From positions 58,196,010-58,260,009 of the forward strand of contig CM069449.1 in assembly GCA_035610835.1 (NCBI GenBank): a stretch of 64,000 nt of DNA, given 5' to 3'. This document shows, in pieces, positions 10,931-23,481 of this stretch; the stretch's first letter is position 1; every line of letters starts with the position of its first letter. The translations under genes and the position numbers were made by a program. Source of the stretch: Ophiura sarsii. Lineage: Eukaryota; Echinodermata; Ophiuroidea; Amphilepidida; Ophiuridae. The notes below the pieces were generated by a model that saw only the letters and a list, made by a program, of their open reading frames with translations, did not search any database and was not told where the DNA came from.

Positions 10931-11193
10931 GTGGAAAGTGTTTAAAAACACTTTCCACGATGTTATTGGTTTTACCAAAATTAATACAAAACAGATTTTT
11001 CAGTAACATTTCCCAAGTTTCAAGGTCTATTTCAAGGATAACTGAACCAATACTAGGCATGTTTGTACTTATTTTAATGAATTCACATAGTGATTCCAAT
11101 ATGGTAATTAAATTCAAAATTGTTGACATTTTTGAAAATGTTTGTGAAATTTTAGAATGTCGTCAGTGCAGACGCCTGCCACATGGAAAGTGT
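10931..11193. mobile_element. CACTTTCCAC-family element fragment
   Basis: Bases 10931-10958 form a 28-bp palindrome (GTGGAAAGTGTTT mirrored). The following 235 bp match the TTAA-flanked element 53383-53626, sharing for example the ACTAGGCATGTTTGTACTTA block. It ends at CATGGAAAGTGTTT. No coding sequence. Confidence 0.7.
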
Positions 11194-11420
11194 TTGCTTA
11201 AAAGCAATAAGCCTGAATTGAGATTGAGGAGGTTCATAGTTGATATTGAACCTATTCACTATACAACATTTTACTCAACTGTTGAACATATTGAGCATTG
11301 TTTACTCAACTGTTGAACTATTGCACATAGTTACTCAACGTTGAGAAAACGTTTTACTCAACATTTTAGCAGTGTAGTAAAAAAGTAAACTCATACTATA
11401 TAGTTACTACCCCAGAGGTA
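11194..11420. other. intergenic, short palindromic ACTCAAC repeats
   Basis: TTACTCAACTGTTGAAC occurs twice (near 11271 and 11301), and TACTCAACGTTGAG follows. No gene seen. Confidence 0.5.
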
Positions 11421-11720
11421 AACCAACCTTTCCACAACAACAAATACGGGTAATTTCTAACCAATCATTGACTGTTTCTATGGCGTTTGTATCGAGGAAC
11501 TTATCAGGTAACCAATCAGATTCGTTGCTTGAAGTTAACTCAATGGATTGTTGTTTTGCTATAAATGGCACGATAAGAAAGGGTTGGTTGGTTGCCAACC
11601 AGTCATTACACCCGGTCATTATACCACAACTTGATTCCATGTATTGATGTGCCAATCATGTTACCTGTCGAATCAATGTACAGCGTGTCTCAGAAAACCT
11701 GCCACTTAGTTTGACAGAGC
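11421..11720. repeat. dispersed repeat, inverted relative to 36010-36300
   Basis: It shares CTAACCAATCATTGACTG, GATTCGTTGCTTGAAGTTAA and AGCGTGTCTCAGAAAACCTG with the complement of 36010-36300. Pieces recur at 55075-55110 and 55405-55441. It carries two CCAAT boxes and CTATAAATGG. Confidence 0.7.
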
Positions 11721-11773
11721 TCTTGTTTGACTTATACACCATTAATTGAAATGGCGGCTCTACCGTTCAGCCT

Positions 11774-11921
11774 ACAATTCCGGAAATAACTGTTGAACCA
11801 CTTTGAGGACTTCGTTGAAATCAACCCCCCAGTCCCCCCATTCAATGTTGTTCGGAACCGTTTCATCACCACGGTCGTTGGGACCCTCAACATTCATTGG
11901 TGGGGGCGGGGAGGGATATCA
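11774..11921. repeat. array module F, truncated first copy
   Basis: It matches 14349-14513, 22557-22707 and 29752-29902, starting at CAATTCCGGAAATAACTG. Here the module is cut at TATCACTT and joins module G directly, so the module F end and the downstream 280 bp seen at 27423-27705 are missing. Confidence 0.85.
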
Positions 11922-11924
11922 CTT

Positions 11925-12221
11925 GAAAAAAGCATCTGATACCCCGATAAACACGAGAACATTATAAAATATGATTTAAATACAACTTTGACGGTTCGTT
12001 CGTGTACAGATCATGATTAACAATCTATACGTCTCGCGCGAAGCGCTTCGTGCACATCGATTGGCACGCCTCGCGCATATCGCTCCAAGCGGCTCGGACA
12101 TAGCGCACGACATTGCTCGCGTAGCATACCGCGGCAATCATTTATTACAGAATTATTACATTTATAACACTATAATAACAAGGCCAAAGCTAAATAAAGA
12201 GAATTATATTAAATAGCATCG
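11925..12221. repeat. array module G, copy 1
   Basis: It matches 27706-28203 (starting AAAAAGCATCTGATACCCCG). Compared with that copy, about 205 bp are missing between two GTTCGT short repeats, as expected of a microhomology deletion. The CpG-rich stretch 12030-12135 reads in one frame for 67 codons in both copies but resembles no protein I recognise. Confidence 0.85.
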
Positions 12222-12923
12222 TCCATGCTTTATAAAATGAAAATAAAAGATAATGATCACTGCAGCTTCTGCAACTCCAAAACAGAAACTATTTTTCACT
12301 TGCTATACCAATGTGATATTGTTACAAGTTTCTGGAAACAAATCCAGCTATATATTAGATGTATATTTGCCCCAACTCTAAGAAATATCAATATAACGCC
12401 TCTAATTGTTATTTTAGGCACACAGAAAGATGACGCTCTTGACCTTGTACTGTTATTAGCTAAATTCCATATATATAGGGCGAGAGTACAAAATACAAAA
12501 CCAAACGTAATAACTTTTAAACATGAAATTCTTTTCCATCTTAAGGCCGAAAAATCTGTAGCAATAAGCAATAATAGACTTAATCAATATGATAAAAAAT
12601 GGGCTAACTGGAATCGTCTATTTGTTTGAATAGGAATGACAAATATGATTGTGTATATAGTTGGATTTTGATTTTGATTTTGTTTCGTTTTGTTTCTTTT
12701 CCGTTTTGATTATTTAATATATTGATATGGAGTTGTTCACACCTTGCTTTGACTGTGTTTTTCAGGTACACTTGCAAACGTGTGCGATGCACACACTATG
12801 TATATAAACATGTAAAATAATGTATAATATGTATATGCTGTAAAGAGAAGTGATGAGATGTTGTCAATAAAAAAAATCACCTCTTGCTTGGGGGAAGAAA
12901 AAAAATAATAAAAAAATAAAAAT
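12222..12923 (+). mobile_element. 5'-truncated LINE with target-site duplication
   Basis: An insertion flanked by the 11-bp duplication AAATAGCATCG (12211-12221 and 12924-12934). It ends in an A-rich tail (AATAAAAAAATAAAAATAA). It encodes only the C-terminal end of a retrotransposon protein and then about 290 bp of 3' sequence. The combination of 5' truncation, A-rich tail and duplication is diagnostic of target-primed reverse transcription. Confidence 0.9.
12225..12629 (+). pseudogene. C-terminal tail of LINE reverse transcriptase
   Basis: Open for 134 codons. It contains a Cys/His zinc-binding motif HCSFCNSKTETIFHLLYQC (C-x2-C-x7-H-x4-C), followed by FWKQI, as found after the RT domain of many APE-type LINEs. 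The RT and endonuclease domains are absent because the insertion is truncated. The stop at 12629 is probably the natural end of ORF2. It is a dead fragment. Clade assignment (L1/Tx1-like) is a guess from the motif alone. Confidence 0.8.
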
Positions 12924-13159
12924 AAATAGCATCGATAATAGGAGTTAGTTCTATTATTTATCGGGGACAATCGACCGATGTGCATGCTTTTCAATGGATG
13001 GACAAACGCAACGGTTGACCATACTCTGATAGTACGAGGGCATGGTTCTGAATAAAAAGACGCTATAAGGCGTTACTATGAAAGGTGTATTGTGAATCAG
13101 TGCTAATTTCTAAAGCCGAAGATAATATGACACTTGATTTGGCTTGGTATTGCATAGAT

Positions 13160-13236
13160 GGGCGATTAGCTCAATTGGTTAGCGCGTTGGCCTATTCCTA
13201 TGCAGAGACACGGGTTCAAATCCTCATGGCGGGAGC
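13160..13236 (+). repeat. tRNA-like sequence (SINE head or tRNA pseudogene), copy 1
   Basis: An A box TTAGCTCAATTGG and a B box GGGTTCAAATCC are spaced as in a tRNA. The acceptor, anticodon and T stems do not pair well, so a functional tRNA is unlikely. An identical copy lies at 28573-28650 within the same array module. Confidence 0.7.
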
Positions 13237-13795
13237 CATTGGTGTTTTTAATAATGTATTAATATAACATTTTCGTTATTCCGCGTGGCTCATTAACTGG
13301 TTTATTTTATTCATCTGTTTGTCACATATTGTTTTTGTTTTTCCTCTCTTTTGGTTTTTTTGTTCTTCTTTATTTTTGAACTTTTTTCGGTGGTTGTTGT
13401 TTGTCCTTCTTTCTCTCTGTTTGTCCTTCTTTGTCTACCACATGTAAAATGACCAGTCCGTCACAATGCATTTCGTACTTTTAATGCATTTATTAAACAC
13501 GGAAGATAAATTATAACCGTCAAGTTAAGTAAATGCAAAGAAAATACAATCATTCCATGACTTCAATGGCAAATACAACGCTACAATAATTGACACAATA
13601 GTTATTACTTCATAGCGTCTATAATGCAGTTGTGACCGGTCCCTTATCAAAAAAGAAACGCATTGCGATAACGAAAAGGATTTTAATTGATTGTTGCATA
13701 ATAAACTACTGTCATATAATTAGTTTAAATAATGAATTTCACCCGTTGCACCCTATGTAAGACTACATGTAACACTCGCGCATTCCATATACATG

Positions 13796-14335
13796 GGCTA
13801 TAATCACGCATGAAATGACCAGTCCCTAACAATGTACATGTCGTATTTACTTTATATTTACCATATACAATAAGTATATACATATCTTGCCACTCTCCAA
13901 ATTAGAAGATTATGCAATGTATAGAAGACGAGTTATTCCCTATAGACAGTTGTCATATTGAGTGATTTACCATACAAACGGGCCATAATCACGCATAAAA
14001 TGACCAGTCCCTAACAATGTAAATGTCGTATTTACTTTATCTTTACCGTATATAACAATTATATACATATCTTGCCACTCTCCAAATTAGAAGATTATGT
14101 AATGTATAGAAGACGAGTTATTCCCTATATACAGTTGTCATATTGAGTGATTTACCATACAAACGGGCCATAATCACGCATAAAATGACCAGTCCCTAAC
14201 AATGTAAATGTCGTATTTACTTTATCTTTACCGTATGTAACAATTATATACATATCTTGTCACTCTCCAAATTAGAAGATTATGCAATGTATAGAACACG
14301 AGTTATTTCCTATAGACAGTTGTCATATTGAGCAT
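13796..14335. repeat. three 185-bp tandem repeats, site 1
   Basis: Units start at 13796, 13981 and 14166, exactly 185 bp apart, each with TAATCACGCATAAAATGACC and CACTCTCCAAATTAGAAGA. The third unit ends short. The same triplet with the same period occurs at 22001 and 29195. Confidence 0.93.
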
Positions 14336-15286
14336 TTACCAATAGCCTCAGACAATTCCGGAAATAACTGTTGAACCACTTTGAGGACTTCGTTGAAATC
14401 AACCCCCCCCCCCCCCCCAGTCCCCCCATTCAATGTTGTTCGGAACCGTTTCATCACCACGGTCGTTGGGACCCTCAACATTCATTGGTGGGGGCGGGGG
14501 AGGGATATCACTTAGTAGATAGCTCAAGCTCCCCACACAAGTTTGTTGCAAAATCAGCGCTTGAAAATAGTCCCTTAAGGGGGCTGTCAAGTGTCAGAAA
14601 TAGCTTCCGTAAAACTGCCGTAACTACGTAATTATTCATATATTCCATATACAAGTATACATTTTTTTGAAGGAAAGGGTTCAATAAATCTAACCATGAA
14701 CATAAAATTGCTCTAAAAATAACCATTTTGGAGAAAATCATAAAAAACGAGAATTTTGACCAGTCTTCAATTCGGACAAGGTAACCAAAAAAATATTTTC
14801 TGAAAATCTGTCCTTTTACGATTTTTGTAATCTTAAGAAAATTACCCGGGTTCCATTTTTTTTGTTTTGATATCTGAGATATTTTTTTATTTATTGACCA
14901 AATAAGGCAACAAAATGGGATTTTTAAATACAACAAACGTGAATTTCCACAAAATGATCCGAAAAATCGGGAAATAGGCCTAAAACAAACAACAACAAAA
15001 AATGGAACCTGGGGAAGATCATGGTTGTTGCGTTAAACTTACTTGCTGTCCATCAGATGCAGTTTGTATTGAGTTATCGTGTCTGTAAATCGTATTTTTA
15101 CTCAAAAATGAACATAAAGAAATCAACCGATGAATGTGAAAAGTGACAATACCGCCGTTTGATCATGGTTTACGGGGAAATACACGTATTTCAAATCCTG
15201 TTCTTTAGATATTGTGGGAAACATATAAATCCCCAACTTCGTGCAAAGTTTCATTACAAACCGTTCTTTTCTTGGTATCAAAATAA

Positions 15287-15962
15287 CACGTCACGAATTG
15301 TAATTTCATCATAAATAGTAAAAGGCCACAACATGCCACCTGAACTTGATCCTCGTTATGCCAGCGCCACCGAAAAAGAAACTGAAATATATGTCCGATA
15401 GGTCTAATGTTTAATGAAGCAGGAAAATAAATTTAACGGTTTGTAAAATGACTATATGAATTGTCTATGGGTAAACTGTCAAGCGAACGAGTAACAGTAG
15501 CGTATCAGCAGAGTGTCCCCCCTCGACGGATTTGACCGGGTAGAACAGCTCAAACTACCGGGCTAAAAGGTTTTATTTTCTGTAAATACAGTGGGTTGGG
15601 GGAGCAAGGGCCCCAATTTGAATCGGATGGGGTGGATTTTGAGAACACCCCCACCCTCCCCGTTTTCAAATGTCGGACTCGGCGGCGGCGGCAATCCTCA
15701 GCCTGTAAAGTTAAAGCCTACCGGGAAGATACCATTTCCCCCTCTGACAAGCGATCTCATCAGATACGCCACTGGCGGGTAATGGAGCACATTTCACAGT
15801 AGGTAAATGATGAGTATTTTCCATTAGAATGGACTTGGATCCTTTTAAAATTGATTTGAATTGCTATCTACCAAAGATAATTATTAAATAGTGATTGTTC
15901 AGTGTTATAACAATAGCTCTATTAAGCATTTCGGTTGGATCTCTTATAAAAGTAGTTTGCTA
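15287..15962. repeat. block L of the duplicated element
   Basis: Near-identical to 25020-25697. Two overlapping frames of about 65 codons (near 15591) are repeated with it, but they lack a recognisable domain and are not called as genes. Confidence 0.8.
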
Positions 15963-15964
15963 TA

Positions 15965-18900
15965 TGGTCGAATCCAACGAAAAGTGTACACGTGATGTTC
16001 AGGCCTATAATAAAATAATCTATATCTTGACAATTTTATTTTTGTGTTATACGTATCCGCCTCGATGAGACGCTTCGCGCCATATATAATATGACTAACT
16101 TCTATGCACAATTGGGCGTATGCGAGCAATAAACCTGCTATTTTCACCCTTTTTACAAAATATTTGTTAAGGTTTTATTTTAGACATATAACCGTTTAGA
16201 TGAAAACGAGCTTAAGCGGAAATAATTTTACCTGTTTGATTGGTGGATATCTCAAGAATGCCTCTTGTAATTTTTGTTACTTTTGATCAATCCCCTGAAT
16301 TGTTGTGATTTTTTTGGCTGTGGTAAGTTTTGACGTTACCTACCAATACATGTTTTGTTAAATCTCACTTCCGGGGAAGAATTCGCATGAGGTAGTGTAA
16401 TTTGTGCTGTAAGGATACCTAAATATGTTAAATACTTAAATGCATTGTCCACATTCAAGTCGATTTTTTGATAAAGCTGTTAGAAATTTTAAAAGCGGAA
16501 ACGATCGGTTTGGTAAAAAAAATGCATTACCTCCGAATACCTATTTAAAACACTGCCATTTTAATATAAACACAGATTAGTGAATGATATCTATAGAATA
16601 AGCGAAGTGTGATACAATGTACATGTGTGCCAAGTTTTATCATTTTGAAGGCAACATTTTTTGAAATATCAGCAATAAAAGGCTGTATTCGTAGGCAAAT
16701 TTGAAATATGAACTTTTACCTTCAAATACAAATAACGATACCGTGGTTATTCTCTCTGTTGTTACATACTTGTATCGACTGGAATAAAGTAGAAATGTGC
16801 GCTGCGTTCGGCAAGCCACAGAGAAGTTTTGCATCAATCTTTCAGCTTTTGTAAGTAACTTTTCACAAAATTCTGTAGTTTGCGTACAAGTGCATCAATA
16901 ATTTGTTGTTGTCTTAAAAGTTGATTGAATATAGCCTCCCTATGTCTCAATCTTGTTACTCCTATTAGTGCAGTTGTTTATGTTATTCACGTAAAGACAT
17001 CCTCTGACAGTTGATTTAAATCGCAATGGGGGTGATTAATGTTTATATAAATAATCAGTAACAGCTTCTCGTGCATTGACTTCATGTTGTATTCGGAGGT
17101 AACATGTATATGGAGGCAACATTCAATAATATACACGGTGCATATTGGCCCTAAATGATTTTATTTTACATACAAGCAGTGCGCAATCATACAATCTGAC
17201 TGGATATATTATTATATTTATATTTGGAGGGAAAAAATTAATATTCCCGTATTAAATGAAAATAGGAGGTGTTAATTTAAATAAAATGCATGGTGTAATC
17301 ACACTGGTTTTGCCGAGAACATATTTTTTGTTGGAGTTAGAGTGAATGAATGTTATTTATATCCATAGATTACACGTTGATCGTCTTAAAATGGGTACAT
17401 TTAGTCATAATATCCATGAAATTTCGGCTTCATAATCAATTTTCTCATATTCCATTTTGTATTCGTAGGTAACCTATATATTAGTTAATGAGCATGGTAC
17501 AATTCCTGTATTGTTTTTCGCTTTCATTCGCACCTTATATTATGTAAATATTTAGCAGGAATGTATAAGACGGAAATAATATCGTTTGGTGCGTAATATT
17601 GTTTTAAACCAGCTTGTCGATGATGTACACGTAGTTAACCAACTCCCTCTGTAATTGAAGAGAAGTGACTACCGAGGTACATAATATTGGCCATTATTGT
17701 AGTTGTATTTGAAAATGGAATTCATGTGTCACAAATATAAAATAACTTGCTTCACTTTTGCTCGGGCAGGTTGTGTAATGTCACCGAAACGTATTTTAAG
17801 TGAACAAGACATTTAGTAAAACATTTTCCCTTTTTTTTAAAGGTGGGAGGTAATCAATGGTAGGCCTAACTGATTTCAGTCTCAAATCAAGAATTGTTCA
17901 TGAATAATGCTTCCGACATTCATTAATTAGTGTAATTGAACTAAGCAGTGGTTGATTTAAAAGAAAATCACAACGAAAGGCACATGCCCGACAATATCTC
18001 TGTCGTGGCAAAACCTATTAGATTAGTGTTTTTAAATCAAACAACATTAAATTTTTAAACAAAAAATTCCTATTTTGTCTACATCTGACAAAATATTTCA
18101 TATTGGTGATTCTATGTCAAACGGAATCTGCCTCCGGTTGAAACTCGATAAAAACTTACTATGTACGACTTTTAGAATGATACAATTCCAAACTAGAAAA
18201 TTATATCTTAATTCTAATCTGACAACTGGATGTCTTGCTGTAAGTTGTATGTGCTTTATTCCGCGCGCTGTGGACTGAAATGCACGACATTGGAATATTC
18301 TAGACTTTGAACATGCTCGGCTCATATTAAACTTATATATATAATATAAGGTCTGATATGAAATTATTTATTATTAAGTATATATTAAATGAATTAAAAA
18401 GCGATCTGGCTTTCGTGTTTAAAACAGCTATTCAAAATGATAACTGCTAGAAGACTCACTTGCCTCCTTCATTTAGAACAAATTGAGGAAGACAACTGGT
18501 TGTTTTATTGCTTAAAACAAATAACCTGACATTCAAGATTATGAATTGCAGGCAAATCAAACTGTTTGCTAAAATAAAACCGCTTGCTTTCTAATTAAGG
18601 ATGGCTCGAGGAAATGTTCAATAGTTGATTCGATCCAATACTTTGGATTCACATGGAAACTGAAACGTTCATTCTTAACATTCTAAAATGTCCTATAATA
18701 AACAAAGAGTAATTCTGTTCTACTAGATATTCATTCTCGTGACAAGAGAGAGATGAAGAACTAACTACACAAAGAATACAACAAGATCCACTAAACTTGT
18801 TAAGTAGAGATTACAAGGCTGAATGATCAGAGGTATCTTACTTAAAATGTTTCTATATGCTTAATATTTCATTATGTTTAGTTTTAATAATGAACATGCT

Positions 18901-20521
18901 TTTTACTAAATGAGATGAGTAATAATATTATACTAGCGAGGTAATTGATTGTTTAACTATATACCTTTACGAAATTTTAACCCAGTACGATATGTATGTT
19001 GTCATCATTTTGCCTTGTATCAGATGTTAAATATTACACACTTCTGACTGTTGTGTAGAATGTTAAACGCACATTCTTAACAATTGAAAGTCAAGCAAGA
19101 AAGACACTTACAAAATTGGATGATCAGATACGTTAGCATAATAAAACATTTTCTGCCGTAATTATCATGTGTAAATTAATTTTAATCAACATTCCTTAAC
19201 CAAATTAGATGATCAATAGTACTAACAGTATAGGCCTAATGAGTTTATTGATGTTTAGGATGTTTTCTTTTATATCTTAGAAATAGGAACATAGTTTTAT
19301 ATAATTTTAATGTTTATTATTTTGGTTAATCTTGCTTTTTATTCAAATGTTGAATATTACGCAATTCTGATTGTTTTGTAAAAGCAGTGCTGAGCGCACA
19401 TTCTTATATTATCAACTTTTAACGTCAAGCAAGACACCTTTTTATTTTGCTGTACGACATTCACCCTCACACGCGATTCAGGGCATAAAAACTACGTCGA
19501 GTACAATTTTGCCTCTTAAACATATGTAAAATCAAAGAATCCAACCGTTCTTAGTCAACGAAGTTAAAGTTGAGAACAAATGTGTTACCTACGAATACTT
19601 TGATTATTGCAATATTAGCTACCGTGCTTTAAGTCTTAACATGTTTTTCTCTTATAGGAATGCTTAAAATTGTTGCCTGATATGTTGTTCTTAATAAACC
19701 TATTCAAAATCACAACTGAGAGTTAGATATTGTATATTTTTTCAACATTAAATTAATATTCTAGTATCTATTTAAAGTAAACTATTGGGGAATATGTCCA
19801 TAATATTAGGATTTAAACATGTTTTAACATGTTTATTTAAAATTTCAAATATTGTTAACAACCCTGCATGATCATTTCACCCCCAAAATGCAGCATAAAT
19901 TAAGTACAACATTAATTTATTACAGTTTTACTTCTCTTATACCTACGTATACATTAACTGTTACCTACGAATACAAAATGTCCACATTCCTCTATGTACT
20001 TAAGTTTCTGGCGCATGCTCAAAATTCTAAATTTTCCAGAAAGGGTCATTCCCCCTCTTTGGAGGTACATGAAAACAAATGTTCATTAAAATCATCTTGG
20101 TGAAAGTATACAAAGTGACTCAACCTCATGTTTCAAAGTATTGAGAGCCTGAAAATGCTACCTAACTGTGTGAATCTAAAAAGTAAAAAAAGATGAGTAC
20201 CTGTACAAATATGTCCACTTTCTATCAGCATTAGCATCTTCTGAATACAATACAATCACAAATTTGAATGCAATATGTAAATAGGTGGAATATTCATCAC
20301 TTAATCAAAATATGGTACTTGTATTTGTAGGTAATATTGAGAAGTGTACTTCAACTTCATCATTCCGCCACGTGGTCAATTGGAGAGATTAGTGATGGCA
20401 CTTTTTTTCCATACAAGCTTGATATGTTGACTTTGAGTGGGGAAAAGGAAAAAGAGATCGAAGCATTTTGAAACTGGACCCTAAAAATCTACCCGTGTAC
20501 ACTTTTCGTTGGATTCGACCA
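15965..20521. mobile_element. 4.56-kb non-autonomous DNA transposon (TA target)
   Basis: Perfect 28-bp terminal inverted repeats (15965-15992 and 20494-20521), beginning TGGTCGAATCCAACGAAAAG. TA flanks each end (15963-15964, 20522-20523). The paralogous block at 25690-25700 is uninterrupted (TTTGCTATATACTGAAG), proving insertion with a 2-bp duplication. No frame above about 85 codons exists, so it encodes no transposase. A motif GTATTCGTAGGTAAC recurs near both ends: 16526 (inverted), 16685, 17089, 17459, then inverted at 19584, 19960 and, degenerate, 19939; plus 20321. None lies in 17.5-19.58 kb. Such subterminal motifs often bind transposase. Confidence 0.88.
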
Positions 20522-20523
20522 TA

Positions 20524-21582
20524 TACTGAAGATAACAATGATAACGTTGAAAACACGGTCATTATTTAACAATTAGCTCTAGTGCTAGGCCTATATACAG
20601 TATTCGGTATTTCCATTACTGCATGGTTTTATTATTTATTGGCTATCCCTATGAATTGCCTTGTCACCTATACCTAGATTGAATTTTTTTTATTGAGAGG
20701 ACACAAAAGTACAAGGATATCAAAGGTGCAACCACACATTTAATTAATCAGGCCTATTGTTCACATCTCATAACTTCGTGATAAACCAAACCGATGTTAC
20801 CCTATTTTTTTTATTGGGGTGGGTCCGAGGGGCAGAAATATAGAGCATCCTCTCCCACCATAATCCCATCCCTTCCACCTTTGCTTTCAGTCTAGAATAT
20901 TTGGACGTTTCATTGATTCAAAATATGAATGATGGGCATTTAGCGATCGAAATGGGAAGATCTCTGTTCTTTGTTCAGTCCGAATTTCATTTGGAATGTT
21001 CCAGAATTTTATATTATTCAATTTAACTATGACATTTTAGGAGGATTTTATAGAAACATGACTTGTTTGGCCGTATAGGCCATACTTCTGGTTATCTTGG
21101 AACTTATTTTGTCTTATATGGCATGTCACCAACCAAACCGTAGGCCTAACAGCGGGGCCTTAGACCCGAACGCAACTGAATAAATGAGCTTATAATGGAT
21201 AGTATATTAAAATACATTCCAGGAGAGGCTGTCCATCCCTGCTCTCCATGGCTCTATACACCCCCCCCCCCCCCCCCCCCCCCAACTCCACATGTCGTGT
21301 GTTTGATTGCCGCGTGTGCAAATACATGTACTATACAAAGTTAGACTATTATGAGATAACCATGTGAACCATTTGATAGCATCGGCTCATCGGCCCGAGG
21401 ATGCTTCTCCGATCATGCCCATGTAGGCCTAGGTAAAACGGCACTTATAATTATGTTTGATATAACTGAATGACAAATTAGTACACCGAGTTGAACTAAC
21501 TGAGAACTAGCTAACTTAACAACGATACGAAGTAATAGGCCTACCATATTCAGTAATGACAATAAATAGATAAACAGGTAGG
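20524..21582. repeat. block N of the duplicated element, left copy
   Basis: It matches 25698-26748, including TTCTGGTTATCTTGGAAC and a poly(C) run of different length (21260 versus 26434). No gene seen. Confidence 0.85.
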
Positions 21583-22000
21583 CATTTGGTATTTTTGAAC
21601 TTTTTTCGGTGGTTGTTGTTTGTCCTTCTTTCTCTCTGTCTACCACATGTAAAATGACCAGTCCGTCACAATGCATTTCGTACTTTTAATGCATTTATTA
21701 AACACGGAAGATAAATTATAACCGTCAAGTTAAGTAAATGCAAAGAAAATACAATCATTCCATGACTTCAATGGCAAATACAACGCTACAATAATTGACA
21801 CAATAGTTATTACTTCATAGCGTCTATAATGCAGTTGTGACCGGTCCCTTATCAAAAAAGAAACGCATTGCGATAACGAAAAGGATTTTAATTGATTGTT
21901 GCATAATAAACTACTGTCATATAATTAGTTTAAATAATGAATTTCACCCGTTGCACCCTATGTAAGACTACATGTAACACTCGCGCATTCCATATACATG

Positions 22001-22540
22001 GGCTATAATCACGCATGAAATGACCAGTCCCTAACAATGTACATGTCGTATTTACTTTATATTTACCATATACAATAAGTATATACATATCTTGCCACTC
22101 TCCAAATTAGAAGATTATGCAATGTATAGAAGACGAGTTATTCCCTATAGACAGTTGTCATATTGAGTGATTTACCATACAAACGGGCCATAATCACGCA
22201 TAAAATGACCAGTCCCTAACAATGTAAATGTCGTATTTACTTTATCTTTACCGTATATAACAATTATATACATATCTTGCCACTCTCCAAATTAGAAGAT
22301 TATGTAATGTATAGAAGACGAGTTATTCCCTATATACAGTTGTCATATTGAGTGATTTACCATACAAACGGGCCATAATCACGCATAAAATGACCAGTCC
22401 CTAACAATGTAAATGTCGTATTTACTTTATCTTTACCGTATGTAACAATTATATACATATCTTGTCACTCTCCAAATTAGAAGATTATGCAATGTATAGA
22501 ACACGAGTTATTTCCTATAGACAGTTGTCATATTGAGCAT
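22001..22540. repeat. three 185-bp tandem repeats, site 2
   Basis: Units start at 22001, 22186 and 22371 with the period and sequence of site 1. Confidence 0.93.
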
Positions 22541-23481
22541 TTACCAATAGCCTCAGACAATTCCGGAAATAACTGTTGAACCACTTTGAGGACTTCGTTG
22601 AAATCAACCCCCCAGTCCCCCCATTCAATGTTGTTCGGAACCGTTTCATCACCACGGTCGTTGGGACCCTCAACATTCATTGGTGGGGGCGGGGGAGGGA
22701 TATCACTTAGTAGATAGCTCAAGCTCCCCACACAAGTTTGTTGCAAAATCAGCGCTTGAAAATAGTCCCTTAAGGGGGCTGTCAAGTGTCAGAAATAGCT
22801 TCCGTAAAACTGCCGTAACTACGTAATTATTCATATATTCCATATACAAGTATACATTTTTTTGAAGGAAAGGGTTCAATAAATCTAACCATGAACATAA
22901 AATTGCTCTAAAAATAACCATTTTGGAGAAAATCATAAAAAACGAGAATTTTGACCAGTCTTCAATTCGGACAAGGTAACCAAAAAAATATTTTCTGAAA
23001 ATCTGTCCTTTTACGATTTTTGTAATCTTAAGAAAATTACCCGGGTTCCATTTTTTTTGTTTTGATATCTGAGATATTTTTTTATTTATTGACCAAATAA
23101 GGCAACAAAATGGGATTTTTAAATACAACAAACGTGAATTTCCACAAAATGATCCGAAAAATCGGGAAATAGGCCTAAAACAAACAACAACAAAAAATGG
23201 AACCTGGGGAAGATCATGGTTATTGCGTTAAACTTACTTGCTGTCCATCAGATGCAGTTTGTATTGAGTTATCGTGTCTGTAAATCGTATTTTTACTCAA
23301 AAATGAACATAAAGAAATCAACCGATGAATGTGAAAAGTGACAATACCGCCGTTTGATCATGGTTTACGGGGAAATACACGTATTTCAAATCCTGTTCTT
23401 TAGATATTGTGGGAAACATATAAATCCCCAACTTCGTGCAAAGTTTCATTACAAACCGTTCTTTTCTTGGTATCAAAATAA

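Larger units (their letters stand above)
13371..21582. repeat. 8.2-kb tandem duplication unit, left copy
   Basis: The order of blocks is 185-bp repeats, module F, left end of the TTAA element (14579-15286), block L (15287-15962), the 4.56-kb TA element, and block N (20524-21582). The right copy starts at 21590 with the shared TATTTTTGAAC and repeats the same block order to 26748, without the TA element but with an extra 1.54 kb (23482-25019). This is a tandem duplication whose junction lies at 21583-21590. Confidence 0.85.

Noticed and set aside
12013..12216. 67-codon frame repeated at 27996
   Set aside because: It lies in a CpG-rich repeated module, has no known motif, and the two copies differ by an amino-acid change. 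It is probably a repeat by-product.
13160..13236. Functional tRNA gene
   Set aside because: A and B boxes are present, but the acceptor, anticodon and T stems do not pair. The copy at 28573 has the same defects.
13796..14335. CRISPR or retroviral LTR
   Set aside because: The 185-bp units are contiguous tandem repeats without spacers and lack LTR ends or a primer-binding site.
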